Source of the DNA: Rhodococcus sp. 1163
GTDB taxonomy: Bacteria > Actinomycetota > Actinomycetes > Mycobacteriales > Mycobacteriaceae
NCBI RefSeq assembly: GCF_002091985.1
Contig: NZ_MKKX01000033.1
Location: 248,001-312,000, forward strand
DNA: 64,000 nucleotides
Reading direction: 5' to 3'
In this document: in pieces, positions 44,012 to 54,022 of the stretch
How positions within the stretch are numbered: position 1 is the first letter of the stretch
Layout: every line of letters starts with the position of its first letter
The notes under the pieces: model-generated
The model's input: the letters and a program-made list of their open reading frames with translations, nothing else
What the model was told of the DNA's origin: nothing
The model's database searches: none
Made by a program: the position numbers and the translations under genes

Positions 44012-45460
44012 TCAGGTGCGGGCTGGGGGCTGCGAGATGTACGGGTACGGCAAGTCCGTGTCGACGTTGTCGTCGACGACCAGTGGGCGTCCCAACTGGG
44101 GGAACGCGCGTTGGGCGCAGGAGGTACGTTCGCACACTTTGCAGCCCGGCCCGATCGGGGTCGACGCGCTGGGGGAGTCCAGTGGGAGACCGTCGGCATA
44201 GACGAGTTTGTTCGCGTAGGCGATATCGCATCCGAGGCCGATGGCGAAACTCTTTCGTGGTGATCGGTATCCGAGTCCACCGCTGTCGGTGGTCCGCGCT
44301 ATCCAGAGGTAGGACCGGTCGTCGGGCATCGTCGCGATCTGGGTGAGAATGCGGCCCGACGCGGCGAACGCGTCGTGCACCACCCACAGTGGACAGCTGC
44401 CGCCCACGCGTGAGAAGTGAAATGCGGTGGCGGACTGTCGTTTCGAGATGTTGCCCGCGCGATCGGTGCGGACGAAGAAGAAGGGGACACCTTTGGCGCC
44501 CGGCCGTTGCAGGGTGGAGAGTCGATGGCACACGGTTTCGAAACCGACCTCGAACGTCAACGACAGCATCTCGATGTCGTAGCGCAGTGATTCTGCAGCC
44601 GCCAGAAACTGTCGGTACGGCAGCAGTAGTGCGCCGGCGAAGTAGTTGGCCAGGCCCACGCGGGCCAACTCACGTGACTGGGTACTCATCGCGGTGTCGG
44701 AATCCACCACCGCGGCGATCGTCGACGAATGCGAGACGAATGCCAGCTGTGTAGCGATCTGATACGCACGCTGTCCCGCCGTCAACCGCCGCGCAAGTGT
44801 CAGCGTCCGCGTTGATTCGTCGAAGACTCGCTTGGGCCCCAAAGCGCCAGGGTCGTCGTCGCGGATAGCGACAGAAATGCCGTGATCCTCGTAAATGAGC
44901 TGCGCTAGTTGCAGATCCAGTGCGCCGATGGTCAATCGGCGACGGAAGAACAACTCTTCTGCGGCCACGTCGAGTTCGGGGATGTGGTTGCGGCGATCGT
45001 AGAAGAAGTCTCGGACCTCCTCGTAGGGCATCGGTGCTCGGCTGTCCAAAGCAATGTCGGGCCCGCGGCCATCGAGTCCCGCTGACAATCGCTCCACCTG
45101 GTCGGTCGCAGCATGCAGGCGCCGATGCAGCGCAACCAGGGTTCGGCCGACATCGGGCATACGCGAGACGAGTTCGTGTACCTCGGACATCGAGACTTCA
45201 CCGCGATCGGAGGTCTCGGTGAGAACATCGTGAAGGTCCGCGACCAGTCGAGCATCGGTGTCGGTAGCGAAGAACGCTGGATCGAGCTCGAACATCGTGT
45301 TCAACTTCAGCAGTACCTGGACCGTGAGCGGACGCTGATCGTTCTCGAGCTGATTGAGATAGCTCGGCGATAGTTCGAGCGTCTTCGCCAATGCCAACTG
45401 TGTCAGATTTCGACTCTCTCGCAGGCGACGCAGACGACTGCCAGCGTAAATTTTCTGCAC
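44012..45460 (-). CDS. prpR: PrpR/RamB-type regulator of propionate metabolism
   Basis: The 482-residue protein has an Xre-type N-terminus (GSRLRRLRESRNLTQLALAK, SPSYLNQLENDQRP), an IrrE-like central domain and a C-terminal DUF2083 domain with CDIAYANKLVYADG and a Cys cluster (CKVCERTSCAQRAFP) like the Fe-S/CoA-binding region of M. tuberculosis PrpR. GTG at 45460 has GAGAGGA at proper distance; an upstream GTG is too close. It is divergent from prpDBC, exactly as Rv1129c is from prpDC, and is expected to activate that operon in response to propionyl-CoA. Confidence 0.9.
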   Translation of the reverse strand: MQKIYAGSRLRRLRESRNLTQLALAKTLELSPSYLNQLENDQRPLTVQVLLKLNTMFELDPAFFATDTDARLVADLHDVLTETSDRGEVSMSEVHELVSRMPDVGRTLVALHRRLHAATDQVERLSAGLDGRGPDIALDSRAPMPYEEVRDFFYDRRNHIPELDVAAEELFFRRRLTIGALDLQLAQLIYEDHGISVAIRDDDPGALGPKRVFDESTRTLTLARRLTAGQRAYQIATQLAFVSHSSTIAAVVDSDTAMSTQSRELARVGLANYFAGALLLPYRQFLAAAESLRYDIEMLSLTFEVGFETVCHRLSTLQRPGAKGVPFFFVRTDRAGNISKRQSATAFHFSRVGGSCPLWVVHDAFAASGRILTQIATMPDDRSYLWIARTTDSGGLGYRSPRKSFAIGLGCDIAYANKLVYADGLPLDSPSASTPIGPGCKVCERTSCAQRAFPQLGRPLVVDDNVDTDLPYPYISQPPART

Positions 45461-45531
45461 CTCGATCACTTCCTCTCGACGAGAGCACACTGTACTCGGA
45501 CCGCATTCGCAAGATTCGCTGATTTGCAACA

Positions 45532-45565
45532 AAGGTCTCGCAAAAATAGGCAATTGCGAGACCTT
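45532..45565. promoter_or_regulatory. 12-bp inverted repeat in the prpR/prpD promoter region
   Basis: AAGGTCTCGCAA and TTGCGAGACCTT form a perfect inverted repeat with a 10-base spacer. TTTGCAA, TCGCAAA and TTGCGAA elements nearby resemble RamB/PrpR half-sites (TTTGCAAA-type). It is the best candidate PrpR operator. Confidence 0.65.
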
Positions 45566-45631
45566 CTGCAGCTCCGAGCGTGTACGTAAGGTTGCGAATC
45601 AAGCGTAGTCACCACCAGCACGGAGGGTTTT

Positions 45632-47134
45632 GTGAAGACTCATCTCGTTCGTACCCATCGATCCGCCGAGGATTTTCCGCAGTCCGATCACCTCGCATGG
45701 AGGATCGCCGAGGTAGCTACCGATGCGGTCGAGGTCTCCGCCTCCACCTCCGAGATGATCGTCAACCGCATCATCGACAACGCCTCCGTCGCGGCCGCCT
45801 CACTGGTGCGACGCCCGGTGACGAGCGCCCGCGCACAGGCGATGTCGCATCCATACAGTCCCGGTGCGACGGTGTTCGGTGTCGATGGAAAGTACTCGCC
45901 GGAGTGGGCAGCGTGGGCCAACGGCGTGGCAGTGCGTGAACTCGACTTCCACGACACCTTCCTCGCTGCCGAATACTCCCACCCTGGCGACAACATTCCG
46001 CCGATCCTCGCTGTCGCGCAGCATGCGGGCCGTAGCGGGCGCGATCTGATTCGCGGCCTCGCCACCGGCTATGAAGTTCAGATCGATCTGGTACGCGCAA
46101 TCTCGTTGCACGAGCACAAGATCGACCACGTGGCCCATCTGGGGCCGTCGGCGGCTGCCGGCATCGGAACACTCCTCGGTCTCGACACCGAGACCATCTA
46201 CCAGGCGATCGGCCAAGCACTTCACACCACCACCGCTACACGCCAGTCACGCAAGGGGCAGATCTCGAGCTGGAAGGCCTATGCCCCAGCACTCGCAGGC
46301 AAAGTAGCAGTCGAAGCAGTCGACCGTGCCCTGCGCGGCGAAGGTGCACCGTCGCCGATCTGGGAAGGCGAGGATGGCGTCATCGCCTGGCTGCTCGGCG
46401 GGCCCGACGCGGAATACCGTGTGTCACTGCCCGGACCTGGCGAGTCCAAGCGCGCGATCCTCGACAGTTACACCAAAGAGCATTCCGCCGAGTACCAGAG
46501 TCAGGCGCCGATCGACCTCGCGCGCCGGATGCGCGAGAAGATCTCCGATTTCGAACAGATCGAGAAGATCGTCCTGCACACCAGCCATCACACCCACTAC
46601 GTCATCGGCACGGGATCGAACGATCCGCAGAAGTTCGATCCCACCGCATCACGAGAGACTCTCGATCACTCGGTCATGTACATCTTCGCTGTTGCGCTCG
46701 AAGACGGAACTTGGCACCACGAACATTCGTACGCTCCCGACCGTGCCCAACGCCCTGACACGGTCGCACTGTGGAACAAGATCTCCACCGCCGAGGATCC
46801 CGAGTGGACTCGCCGCTACCACTCGGTCGATCCGGCGGAGAAGGCGTTCGGTGCCCGCGCCGAAATCACCTTGAAAGACGGCACCGTGATCGTCGACGAA
46901 CTCGCTGTCGCCGACGCGCACCCGCTGGGAGCTCGACCCTTCGCTCGCGAGCAGTACATCGCGAAGTTCCGTTCCCTCGCAGACGGCGTCATCGCACCTG
47001 CCGAACAGGATCGCTTCCTCGCCGCCGCACAGAATGCTGCGAGCCTCGACGCTGGAGATCTCGATCAACTGACGTTCACCGTCGAAGCCGATGTACTCGC
47101 GCGCGCACCGAAGACGCCGAAGGGCATCTTCTGA
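45632..47134 (+). CDS. prpD: 2-methylcitrate dehydratase PrpD
   Basis: PrpD dehydrates 2-methylcitrate to 2-methyl-cis-aconitate in the methylcitrate cycle. The 500-residue protein shows MmgE/PrpD features: [74 protein letters not shown] and [19 protein letters not shown] at 45632 has GGAGGG upstream. Its stop overlaps the prpB start by one base. It is first in prpDBC. Confidence 0.95.
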   Translation: MKTHLVRTHRSAEDFPQSDHLAWRIAEVATDAVEVSASTSEMIVNRIIDNASVAAASLVRRPVTSARAQAMSHPYSPGATVFGVDGKYSPEWAAWANGVAVRELDFHDTFLAAEYSHPGDNIPPILAVAQHAGRSGRDLIRGLATGYEVQIDLVRAISLHEHKIDHVAHLGPSAAAGIGTLLGLDTETIYQAIGQALHTTTATRQSRKGQISSWKAYAPALAGKVAVEAVDRALRGEGAPSPIWEGEDGVIAWLLGGPDAEYRVSLPGPGESKRAILDSYTKEHSAEYQSQAPIDLARRMREKISDFEQIEKIVLHTSHHTHYVIGTGSNDPQKFDPTASRETLDHSVMYIFAVALEDGTWHHEHSYAPDRAQRPDTVALWNKISTAEDPEWTRRYHSVDPAEKAFGARAEITLKDGTVIVDELAVADAHPLGARPFAREQYIAKFRSLADGVIAPAEQDRFLAAAQNAASLDAGDLDQLTFTVEADVLARAPKTPKGIF

Positions 47135-48048
47135 TGTCCGGCCTCATCACAGCGGTGACCTCTGCAGCAGCCAAGCGGGATGCTTTCCGTGCCGGACTGA
47201 ACTCCGGAACCATCCAGCGAATGCCGGGAGCATTCTCTCCGCTGGTAGCAAAACTGGTGCAGGAGATCGGCTTCGAGGGCGTCTACATCTCAGGCGCGGT
47301 AGTCTCCGCTGATCTGGGTCTGCCCGACATCGGACTCACCACTTCGACCGAGGTCGCAGCCCGCGGCCAGCAGATTGCCCGGGTCACCGACGTGCCGGTA
47401 TTGATCGACGCCGACACCGGTTTCGGTGAACCCATGAGCGCTGCCCGGACGGTGACGATGCTCGAGGATGCCGGTGTCGCCGGGTGCCACCTAGAAGATC
47501 AGGTCAACCCCAAGCGCTGCGGCCATCTCGACGGTAAGGCAGTGGTGGATACCTCGGTGATGGTGCAGCGCATCCACGCTGCGGTGTCGGCTCGGCGTGA
47601 TCCGAACTTCGTCATCTGCGCTCGCACCGACGCCCGTGCCATCGAAGGAATCGATGCGGCAATCGATCGTGCAAAAGCCTACGCCGACGCGGGTGCCGAT
47701 CTGATCTTCACCGAGGCACTCACCGACGAAGCAGAGTTCGCACAGTTCAGAGCAGCCGTCGACACTCCGTTGCTTGCCAATATGACCGAGTTCGGCAAGT
47801 CCGAGCTGATCTCCGCGCACACATTGGAAGACCTGGGCTACAACGCGATCATCTACCCGGTCACCACCCTGCGCTTGGCGATGTTCTCAGTAGAGCAGGG
47901 GCTGCGTGAGATCGATTCGACTGGAACACAATCGGCGATCGTAGACAGGATGCAGCACCGCAGCAGATTGTACGAGCTGCTCGACTACGAGAAGTACAAC
48001 GAGTTCGACACCGGCATTTACAATTTCGGCCTAGGAGCACATCGATGA
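47134..48048 (+). CDS. prpB: 2-methylisocitrate lyase PrpB
   Basis: PrpB cleaves 2-methylisocitrate to pyruvate and succinate. The 304-residue protein belongs to the isocitrate lyase/PEP mutase superfamily, with PVLIDADTGFGEPM and the active-site Cys in DQVNPKRCGHLDGK, plus CARTDARAIEG. ATG at 47134 overlaps the prpD TGA; an antisense-like longer frame inside prpD is not real. M. tuberculosis lacks prpB and relies on isocitrate lyase, so its presence marks a complete cycle here. Confidence 0.95.
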   Translation: MSGLITAVTSAAAKRDAFRAGLNSGTIQRMPGAFSPLVAKLVQEIGFEGVYISGAVVSADLGLPDIGLTTSTEVAARGQQIARVTDVPVLIDADTGFGEPMSAARTVTMLEDAGVAGCHLEDQVNPKRCGHLDGKAVVDTSVMVQRIHAAVSARRDPNFVICARTDARAIEGIDAAIDRAKAYADAGADLIFTEALTDEAEFAQFRAAVDTPLLANMTEFGKSELISAHTLEDLGYNAIIYPVTTLRLAMFSVEQGLREIDSTGTQSAIVDRMQHRSRLYELLDYEKYNEFDTGIYNFGLGAHR

Positions 48049-49166
48049 GTGAAGCGATTCCTACCATCTTCAAAGGCTTGGCCGGTGTCGTGGTGGATAC
48101 AACGGCGATCTCCAAGGTTGTGCCGGAGACCAATTCGCTGACCTACCGTGGGTATGCAGTTCAGGATCTGGCCGCGCACTGCAGTTTCGAACAGGTGGCA
48201 TACCTGTTGTGGAACGGAGAGATCCCCTCGGTGCAGCAACTCGAGTCGTTCACCCAACGTGAACGTGCGCTGCGCCGGGCGGACCGGTCTCTGTTGTCCC
48301 TGGTGACGAAGATGCCCGACAACTGCCATCCGATGGATGTGGTGCGCACCGCGATCAGTTACCTCGGTGCGGAGGATCCTGCCGAGGACGACAACAGTCC
48401 ACAGGCGAACTTGCAGAAAGCGCTTCGGATGACGGCAGTGTTACCCACGATCGTGGCCGCTGACCATCGCCGACGTCGAGGCCTCGATCCGATCGCACCG
48501 CACCCGCATCTCGGGTTCGCCGAGAACTTCCTGAACATGTGTTTCGGGAAGGTGCCGGAGCCGGAGATCGTGAAAGCGTTCGAGGTGTCACTGATCTTGT
48601 ACGCCGAGCACAGCTTCAACGCCTCGACGTTCGCTGCGAGAGTCGTGACGTCGACGCTGTCGGATATCTACAGTGCCGTCACCGCTGCCATCGGCGCCCT
48701 GAAGGGTCCGCTGCACGGCGGCGCGAACGAGGCCGTCATGCGGGACATGCTCGAGATCGGTGACCCCGATCTGGCCGAGCGATGGTTGAGGAACAAACTT
48801 GCGGCCAAGGACAAGGTCATGGGTTTCGGTCACCGGGTCTACAAGAACGGTGACTCGCGGGTGCCCACGATGAGCAAGGCCTTCCGGGAAGTTGCGGCAG
48901 TGAAGGACGGTCGGAAGTGGGTTCGGATGTACGACACACTCGAGAAGACAATGAACGAGGCCACCGGAATCGAGCCGAACCTCGACTTCCCGACCGGACC
49001 GGCCTACTACCTCATGGGCTTCGATATCGACGTGTTCACACCGATCTTCGTGATGAGCCGCATCACGGGGTGGACCGCGCACATCATCGAACAAGGCGCA
49101 TCCAACGCACTCATCCGTCCGCTCAGCGAATACTCGGGAGTGCCGCAGCGCGCCGTCGTTGCATGA
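48045..49166 (+). CDS. prpC: 2-methylcitrate synthase PrpC
   Basis: PrpC condenses propionyl-CoA and oxaloacetate to 2-methylcitrate. The 373-residue protein is a citrate synthase family member: GYAVQDLAAHCSFEQVAYLL, the catalytic His in LKGPLHGGANEAVM and in VMGFGHRVYKNGD, and the catalytic Asp in NLDFPTGPAYYLMG. It overlaps prpB by four bases (ATGA). Some activity as citrate synthase is possible. Confidence 0.95.
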   Translation: MSEAIPTIFKGLAGVVVDTTAISKVVPETNSLTYRGYAVQDLAAHCSFEQVAYLLWNGEIPSVQQLESFTQRERALRRADRSLLSLVTKMPDNCHPMDVVRTAISYLGAEDPAEDDNSPQANLQKALRMTAVLPTIVAADHRRRRGLDPIAPHPHLGFAENFLNMCFGKVPEPEIVKAFEVSLILYAEHSFNASTFAARVVTSTLSDIYSAVTAAIGALKGPLHGGANEAVMRDMLEIGDPDLAERWLRNKLAAKDKVMGFGHRVYKNGDSRVPTMSKAFREVAAVKDGRKWVRMYDTLEKTMNEATGIEPNLDFPTGPAYYLMGFDIDVFTPIFVMSRITGWTAHIIEQGASNALIRPLSEYSGVPQRAVVA

Positions 49167-49252
49167 CTCTCGGCGGGGCACGTGAAGGTCGACGGACGTC
49201 GTTGGCCCTCGTTGTGATCGAGAGTGATCACGCCGTGGTTAGGCTCTAGTGC

Positions 49253-50638
49253 GTGACGCCCCCCGCCGACGATCCCCCTGAGAAGCGTCGATGGTTCATA
49301 GACGCCGCGAAGTTGACTCCGGTTCGTTTCGTCTCTCTGGGATTTGCGGTTGCTATTGCGGTCGGAACGGGTCTTCTCAGCATCCCTTGGGCCAGCCAGC
49401 CAGGATCGGGCGCAAGTCCACTGCAGGCATTGTTCACCGCGACGTCGGCGATGTGCCTTACCGGTCTCGTCGTGGTGGATACGCCGACGCAGTGGTCGGG
49501 TTTCGGGCAGGGCATCATTCTGGCGCTGATCCAACTCGGCGGGCTCGGCATCATGACCATGGCCTCGTTGGTGGGGTTGATCCTCGCCGATCGAATTGGG
49601 TTGCGGAGTCGGCTGAACACGGCCGTGGAATTGCGGGCAACGGGACTGACCGACATCCGCAGTGTCGTTACCGGGGTCGTGCGCACCAGCTTCGTCATCG
49701 AAGCCGTCGTAGCCGTATCTCTCGGACTACGTTTCTGGTTGGGGTACGACGAACCGCCGATGCGAGCGGTGTGGCTGGGCGTTTTTCATTCGATATCGGC
49801 GTTCAACAACGCTGGCTTCGTCCTCTTTCAGGGCAATATCATCAGCTTTGCCACCGACCCTTGGATTTGTCTACCCCTGATGGTCGCCGTCGTACTAGGA
49901 GGACTGGGCTTCCCAGTGCTGTTCGAGGTAATTCGGCAGATTCGTCGCCGCCCGTCACAATTGCCGCGTCGGTGGTCTCTGCACTCTCGACTGACACTGT
50001 CGGTCACCGGAGTGCTTCTGATCGTCGGACCCGTACTGGTACTGGCACTCGAATGGTCTCGGACCCTGGCACCCTTCGGGGTCGCCGACAAAGTGCTGGT
50101 CGGCAGTTTCCAAGGACTCATGTCGAGATCCGCGGGCCTGAACAGCATCGACTGGGCGGAGGCCGACCAAGCGACTCTCCTTGTCACCGATGTGTTGATG
50201 TTCATCGGTGGGGGAAGCGGTGGCACGGCCGGCGGAATCAAGGTCACCACGTTCGCAGTGCTGTTGTTCGTCATCATCGCCGAAATCCGTGGAGATCGAA
50301 CAGTGACGGTCTTCGACCGACAGATCAATACGCGCGTGCAGCGGCAGGCCTTGACCGTCGCATTGTTCGGTATCGCATTGGTGGTGATTCCGACCGTGGT
50401 CCTCCTGGCAGGCACACCTTTCGGCCTCGACGAACTGTTGTTCGAGGTCGTCTCGGCTTCAGCGACTGTCGGACTGTCGACCGGGATCACGGGCCAGCTT
50501 CCACCTTGGGGGCAGCTGATCCTGATTCTCCTCATGTACCTCGGCCGAATCGGGTCGATCACCTTGGTCAGTGCACTTGCGGCGCGCGATCGTGGGCGTC
50601 GCTACACTCTCCCCGAAGAAAGGCCGTTCATTGGTTAA
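49253..50638 (+). CDS. TrkH/KtrB-family potassium transporter
   Basis: This is the membrane subunit of a Trk/Ktr potassium uptake system. The 461-residue protein has four pore loops with the filter-type signatures TSAMCLTGL, ISAFNNAGF, MSRSAGLNS and SASATVGLSTG, each Gly being the filter residue. The C-terminal MYLGRIGSITL is also typical. GTG at 49253 lacks a strong site. The gating subunit TrkA follows with an 8-base overlap. Confidence 0.93.
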   Translation: MTPPADDPPEKRRWFIDAAKLTPVRFVSLGFAVAIAVGTGLLSIPWASQPGSGASPLQALFTATSAMCLTGLVVVDTPTQWSGFGQGIILALIQLGGLGIMTMASLVGLILADRIGLRSRLNTAVELRATGLTDIRSVVTGVVRTSFVIEAVVAVSLGLRFWLGYDEPPMRAVWLGVFHSISAFNNAGFVLFQGNIISFATDPWICLPLMVAVVLGGLGFPVLFEVIRQIRRRPSQLPRRWSLHSRLTLSVTGVLLIVGPVLVLALEWSRTLAPFGVADKVLVGSFQGLMSRSAGLNSIDWAEADQATLLVTDVLMFIGGGSGGTAGGIKVTTFAVLLFVIIAEIRGDRTVTVFDRQINTRVQRQALTVALFGIALVVIPTVVLLAGTPFGLDELLFEVVSASATVGLSTGITGQLPPWGQLILILLMYLGRIGSITLVSALAARDRGRRYTLPEERPFIG

Positions 50639-51296
50639 GAAACCTTCCTCCAACGTGGTCGTCGTCCTCGGGCTCGGTCGATTCGGCAATTCCCTTGCAC
50701 TCGAACTCATGTCGCAAGGTACCGAAGTCCTCGGAATCGACTCCGACGAAACGCTTGTCCAACGTATGTCGGATCGCCTGACTCACGCAGCCGTTGCCGA
50801 TACAACCGACGAGGAAGCGCTTCGGCAGCTCTCGGTGCACGAGTTCGACCGTGCGGTGGTAGCCATCGGTTCGAAACTCGAAGCGAGTCTGCTCACCGCC
50901 TCGGCCCTGATCAACTTGTCGGTCACCAACATCTGGGCCAAAGCCACCACCAACGCGCACGCAAAGATCTTGACGCAGATCGGTGTCCACCACGTGGTGC
51001 GACCCGAACACGACATGGGCAAGCGGGTAGCGCACCTCGTTCGTGGACGAATGATGGATTACATCGAGTTCGACGACGAATTTGCCATGGCCAAGACGTC
51101 GCCACCGAAATTCGTCATCGGAATTCAGTTGGGTGACAGTGCTGTTCGTACCAAGCACAAGGTGACGGTGGTGGCGATCAAACGGTCTGGCGAGGGTTTC
51201 ACCTACGCTGCCGCTGACACGATCGTCGCCGCGGGGGATACCATCATCGTCTCGGGGAAGGTCCGGGATATCGAACGATTCAGCGAACTGCTCTGA
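50631..51296 (+). CDS. TrkA/KtrA-family potassium channel gating subunit
   Basis: The 221-residue cytosolic protein has an RCK_N Rossmann domain (VVVLGLGRFGNSLALELMSQ, GIDSDETLVQRM) and an RCK_C domain from about residue 140 (VVAIKRSGEGFTYAAADTIV). It forms the nucleotide-binding ring that gates TrkH. TTG at 50631 has GAAAGG seven bases upstream and lies within the end of trkH, indicating coupling. Confidence 0.93.
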   Translation: MVKKPSSNVVVVLGLGRFGNSLALELMSQGTEVLGIDSDETLVQRMSDRLTHAAVADTTDEEALRQLSVHEFDRAVVAIGSKLEASLLTASALINLSVTNIWAKATTNAHAKILTQIGVHHVVRPEHDMGKRVAHLVRGRMMDYIEFDDEFAMAKTSPPKFVIGIQLGDSAVRTKHKVTVVAIKRSGEGFTYAAADTIVAAGDTIIVSGKVRDIERFSELL

Positions 51297-51391
51297 GGTG
51301 TTCCGACATACTTTTGGACGGGTAGAGAGCTGAGCGTCCGTGGATCGAAGGAGTTGCCCGTGAGTGTCCCTGGTCTTTCCGGTGCGAGCCC

Positions 51392-52699
51392 GTGGTGAGC
51401 GCTCTACGTGTCCGGCTCCTCCGGGCGCGTGAGTCGTTCTGGTTTCTTCCCGCGCTCCTCGGTATCGTGGCCATCGTTCTGGCGCAACTTCTGATCACGC
51501 TCGACCGCCGTCTCGACGGTACAGATTTCGGCGCCTGGGGATTTTTGTTCTACCGGGTCGGAGCCAGCGGAAGCCGGGACATCCTCGGTGCCATCGGTGG
51601 TTCGATGCTGGCGGTGGCTGCGACATCTTTTTCCATCACGATCTCGGTACTTGCGACCGCAAGTTCCACTTATGGTCCGCGGCTCGTGCGAAATTTCATG
51701 TCCGACCGAGGTAATCAGTTCGTACTCGGAATCTTCGGATCGACGTTCCTGTACGCACTGATGGTATTGCGTTCGATCCGCTCCGAATCGAACGACGGGA
51801 TCTCCTTCGTTCCCGATATAGCCGTCAATGTTGCAGTCCTACTGGCGGTACTCGATGTCGCGGTATTGGTGTATTTCATTCACCACATTGCGAATTCGAT
51901 CCAGGTCTCCACGCTCTCCGCACGGGTTCGAGGTGAGCTGGTCGCGGTAGTCGATTCGTTGTACCCGGAGACTTCGCCCGACAATGCGGTTGCTGCGCGT
52001 TCTGTACCTTCACCTTCGGCGGTTGTGCTTGCGCAATCGTCGGGGTTCGTCGTTGGTGTTGACGAGCAAGCACTGGTTTCAGCGGCTCGCGCCGGTGACT
52101 GCGTCATCGAACTGCGCATCGGGCCCGGTGACCACCTGATCGTGGGCGAGCCGATCGCTATCAAGAGTGGCGACGTGGATTCCGATGTCGACGAAGCAGT
52201 CAGGGGAGCACTCAATCTAGGGGACACCCGTACCCCGAACCAAGACATCCAGTTCGCAGTACAGCAGCTGACGGAGATGGCGGTGCGGGCAATGTCGCCG
52301 AGCACCAACGACCCCTATACGGCCCGAAACGCGCTCGCCGAACTGGCCGTCGGACTGGTGCCGCTCAGCACGCGACCGACACCGCTTCTCGGACGCGTCG
52401 ACGGGGAGGGGAACTATCGGGCCACCCTGACTCGCCCGACAGTGACAGAGCTGGTCGATCAAGTCTTCGACGCCATGCGCCACTACGGTCTCGGGAATCC
52501 GCTTGCGGTGACCGCAGCAGCGGAGTTGGGTCAGCGGATCGGTACTGCCACAGTGCATTCCGAGATCCGAGTGGCGGTTCTGCGGCAGCTGGCGGCTCTG
52601 AATCGCGCCTATGGCGACAGCGACAACGATCCGATCGACATCGAATCCGGTCGAACGCGCATCGTCGCGGCAACCACCGCGATCACCGCCCAGCGTTGA
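51392..52699 (+). CDS. DUF2254 membrane protein
   Basis: The 435-residue protein belongs to DUF2254. Four membrane segments lie in the first 165 residues (LPALLGIVAIVLAQLLITL, then SMLAVAATSFSITISVLATA, FVLGIFGSTFLYALMVL and VNVAVLLAVLDVAVLVYFI), then a soluble region with VGEPIAIKS and RAMSPSTNDPYTARNALAEL. The function is unknown. It follows the Trk genes by about 95 bases and may be co-expressed with them. Confidence 0.88.
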   Translation: MVSALRVRLLRARESFWFLPALLGIVAIVLAQLLITLDRRLDGTDFGAWGFLFYRVGASGSRDILGAIGGSMLAVAATSFSITISVLATASSTYGPRLVRNFMSDRGNQFVLGIFGSTFLYALMVLRSIRSESNDGISFVPDIAVNVAVLLAVLDVAVLVYFIHHIANSIQVSTLSARVRGELVAVVDSLYPETSPDNAVAARSVPSPSAVVLAQSSGFVVGVDEQALVSAARAGDCVIELRIGPGDHLIVGEPIAIKSGDVDSDVDEAVRGALNLGDTRTPNQDIQFAVQQLTEMAVRAMSPSTNDPYTARNALAELAVGLVPLSTRPTPLLGRVDGEGNYRATLTRPTVTELVDQVFDAMRHYGLGNPLAVTAAAELGQRIGTATVHSEIRVAVLRQLAALNRAYGDSDNDPIDIESGRTRIVAATTAITAQR

Positions 52700-52760
52700 T
52701 CACTCTCGGTAGTAGCAAATTACGCTGGTGAAGAATTCGGCCACGAAAAGAAAGAAGTAC

Positions 52761-53552
52761 ATGTCGACACGCGCATTTGTCATAGCAGGGTCCGAAGCCA
52801 CGGGTGGCGCGGGACTGCAGGCCGACCTCAAGACTTTCGAAAAGCTCGGTGTCTACGGCGTCGGGGCAATTACCTGCATAGTCTCGTTCGATCCCGCGTC
52901 GGGTTGGGGGCACCGATTCGTTCCGATTGCCGGCTCGGTCATTGCCGATCAGATCGAAGCAGCAACCTCGGCGCACGACCTCGACGTCGTCAAAATCGGC
53001 ATGCTGGGCACACCGGAGACCGTTGCCACTGTGGCGGAATCCCTGGGCAGACAGCCTTGGCGTCACGTCGTCGTCGACCCGGTTCTGATCTGCAAGGGTC
53101 AGGAACCGGGTGCTGCCCTGGATACGGACACCGCGCTGCGTACCGACATACTGCCGCTGGCCACCGTCGTTACTCCCAATCTGTTCGAAGCTCGAACACT
53201 GGCAGGGATGGACGCCATCGAGACTGCCGAAGACCTGGCCGAGGCGGCAAGGAGAATTGCCGACCTAGGGCCTCGATATGTCGTTGTCAAAGGTGGCACC
53301 GGCCTGCCCGGTGACGATGCCGTCGACGTGCTCTACGACGGGCAGGACATCACCTTCTTTCGGGCGCCGAAGATCGGGAACGAGCGGGTATCCGGTGCAG
53401 GATGCATCTTCGCAGCCGCCATTACCGCTGAGCTTGCCAAAGGTGCGAGTGTCCTCGAAGCGGTGTCTATGGCCAAGGATTTCGCGCACGCGGGCATCGT
53501 CGGCCGAATTACGACGAATGCTCCGTTCGCCGCTGTCGGATGGCATGACTGA
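52761..53552 (+). CDS. ThiD/PdxK-type hydroxymethylpyrimidine or pyridoxal kinase
   Basis: The 263-residue protein is a PfkB-superfamily kinase of the ThiD type: IAGSEATGGAGLQADLKTFE at the substrate site, KIGMLGTPETV, DPVLICKGQ, TPNLFEART, VVKGGTG and the anion-hole GAGCIFAAAITAELAKG, where the catalytic base position of the usual GTGDT motif reads VSGAGCIF. That Asp-to-Cys change (GAGC instead of GTGD) is the feature of the pyridoxal kinases of the ThiD-like group. ATG at 52761 is preferred over an 11-residue Lys-rich extension. Confidence 0.82.
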   Translation: MSTRAFVIAGSEATGGAGLQADLKTFEKLGVYGVGAITCIVSFDPASGWGHRFVPIAGSVIADQIEAATSAHDLDVVKIGMLGTPETVATVAESLGRQPWRHVVVDPVLICKGQEPGAALDTDTALRTDILPLATVVTPNLFEARTLAGMDAIETAEDLAEAARRIADLGPRYVVVKGGTGLPGDDAVDVLYDGQDITFFRAPKIGNERVSGAGCIFAAAITAELAKGASVLEAVSMAKDFAHAGIVGRITTNAPFAAVGWHD

Positions 53553-53669
53553 GTAGTTGAGTGCCCGGTGAGGTCGAGGTCGGCTTCGACGATGGAATTC
53601 TTCTCTCCGGGATCGATGCCGGTTATCGCGTGGCTGACCTCCTTCGGGTCGCGCTACGGCAAGCGGACA

Positions 53670-53813
53670 TCAATCCTCGTCGGTATCTTCCTCTGGTTCG
53701 AACGAGGACTCGGAAGAGTGTCCGACTGCTATCCCATCTTCGGTATTTGGAATCGTGTTGTCCCTACCGAGATTGTCGGCTGTCGAGCTCGATTGGCTTT
53801 GGTTCTTACTCAT
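53670..53813 (-). CDS. Small acidic conserved-type protein (47 residues)
   Basis: This short gene starts with ATG at 53813, with AAAGGG eight bases upstream. The peptide begins MSKNQSQSSSTADNLG, is rich in Ser, Asn, Asp and Glu, and ends in FEPEEDTDED. An acidic tail with a FEPEED core is typical of small hypothetical proteins I recall from Nocardiaceae and mycobacteria. Longer plus-strand frames across the same place look random. The function is unknown; it is probably intrinsically disordered. Confidence 0.65.
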   Translation of the reverse strand: MSKNQSQSSSTADNLGRDNTIPNTEDGIAVGHSSESSFEPEEDTDED

Positions 53814-54022
53814 GATCGATCCCTTTCAATAGGCATTTCACTGGTAAATAGCCAGACTGGTCCGTAATCAAACTACGACCAACCACCGCGTCTTCGCTCC
53901 TCGATCGAAGAGCTTCCGTCTGTCACTTGCAATCGCCGAGACGACCGGATCGGCGTCGAGAACGAAGTAGGGTCGGGAGAACGCGGGCACGTCAGGGCAT
54001 GTTCAATCGATGGGTAGGGACG

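Noticed and set aside
53561..53867. Two plus-strand open frames of 84 and 99 codons
   Set aside because: Neither has a convincing ribosome-binding site or protein-like composition, and the minus-strand 47-codon gene explains the coding signal better.
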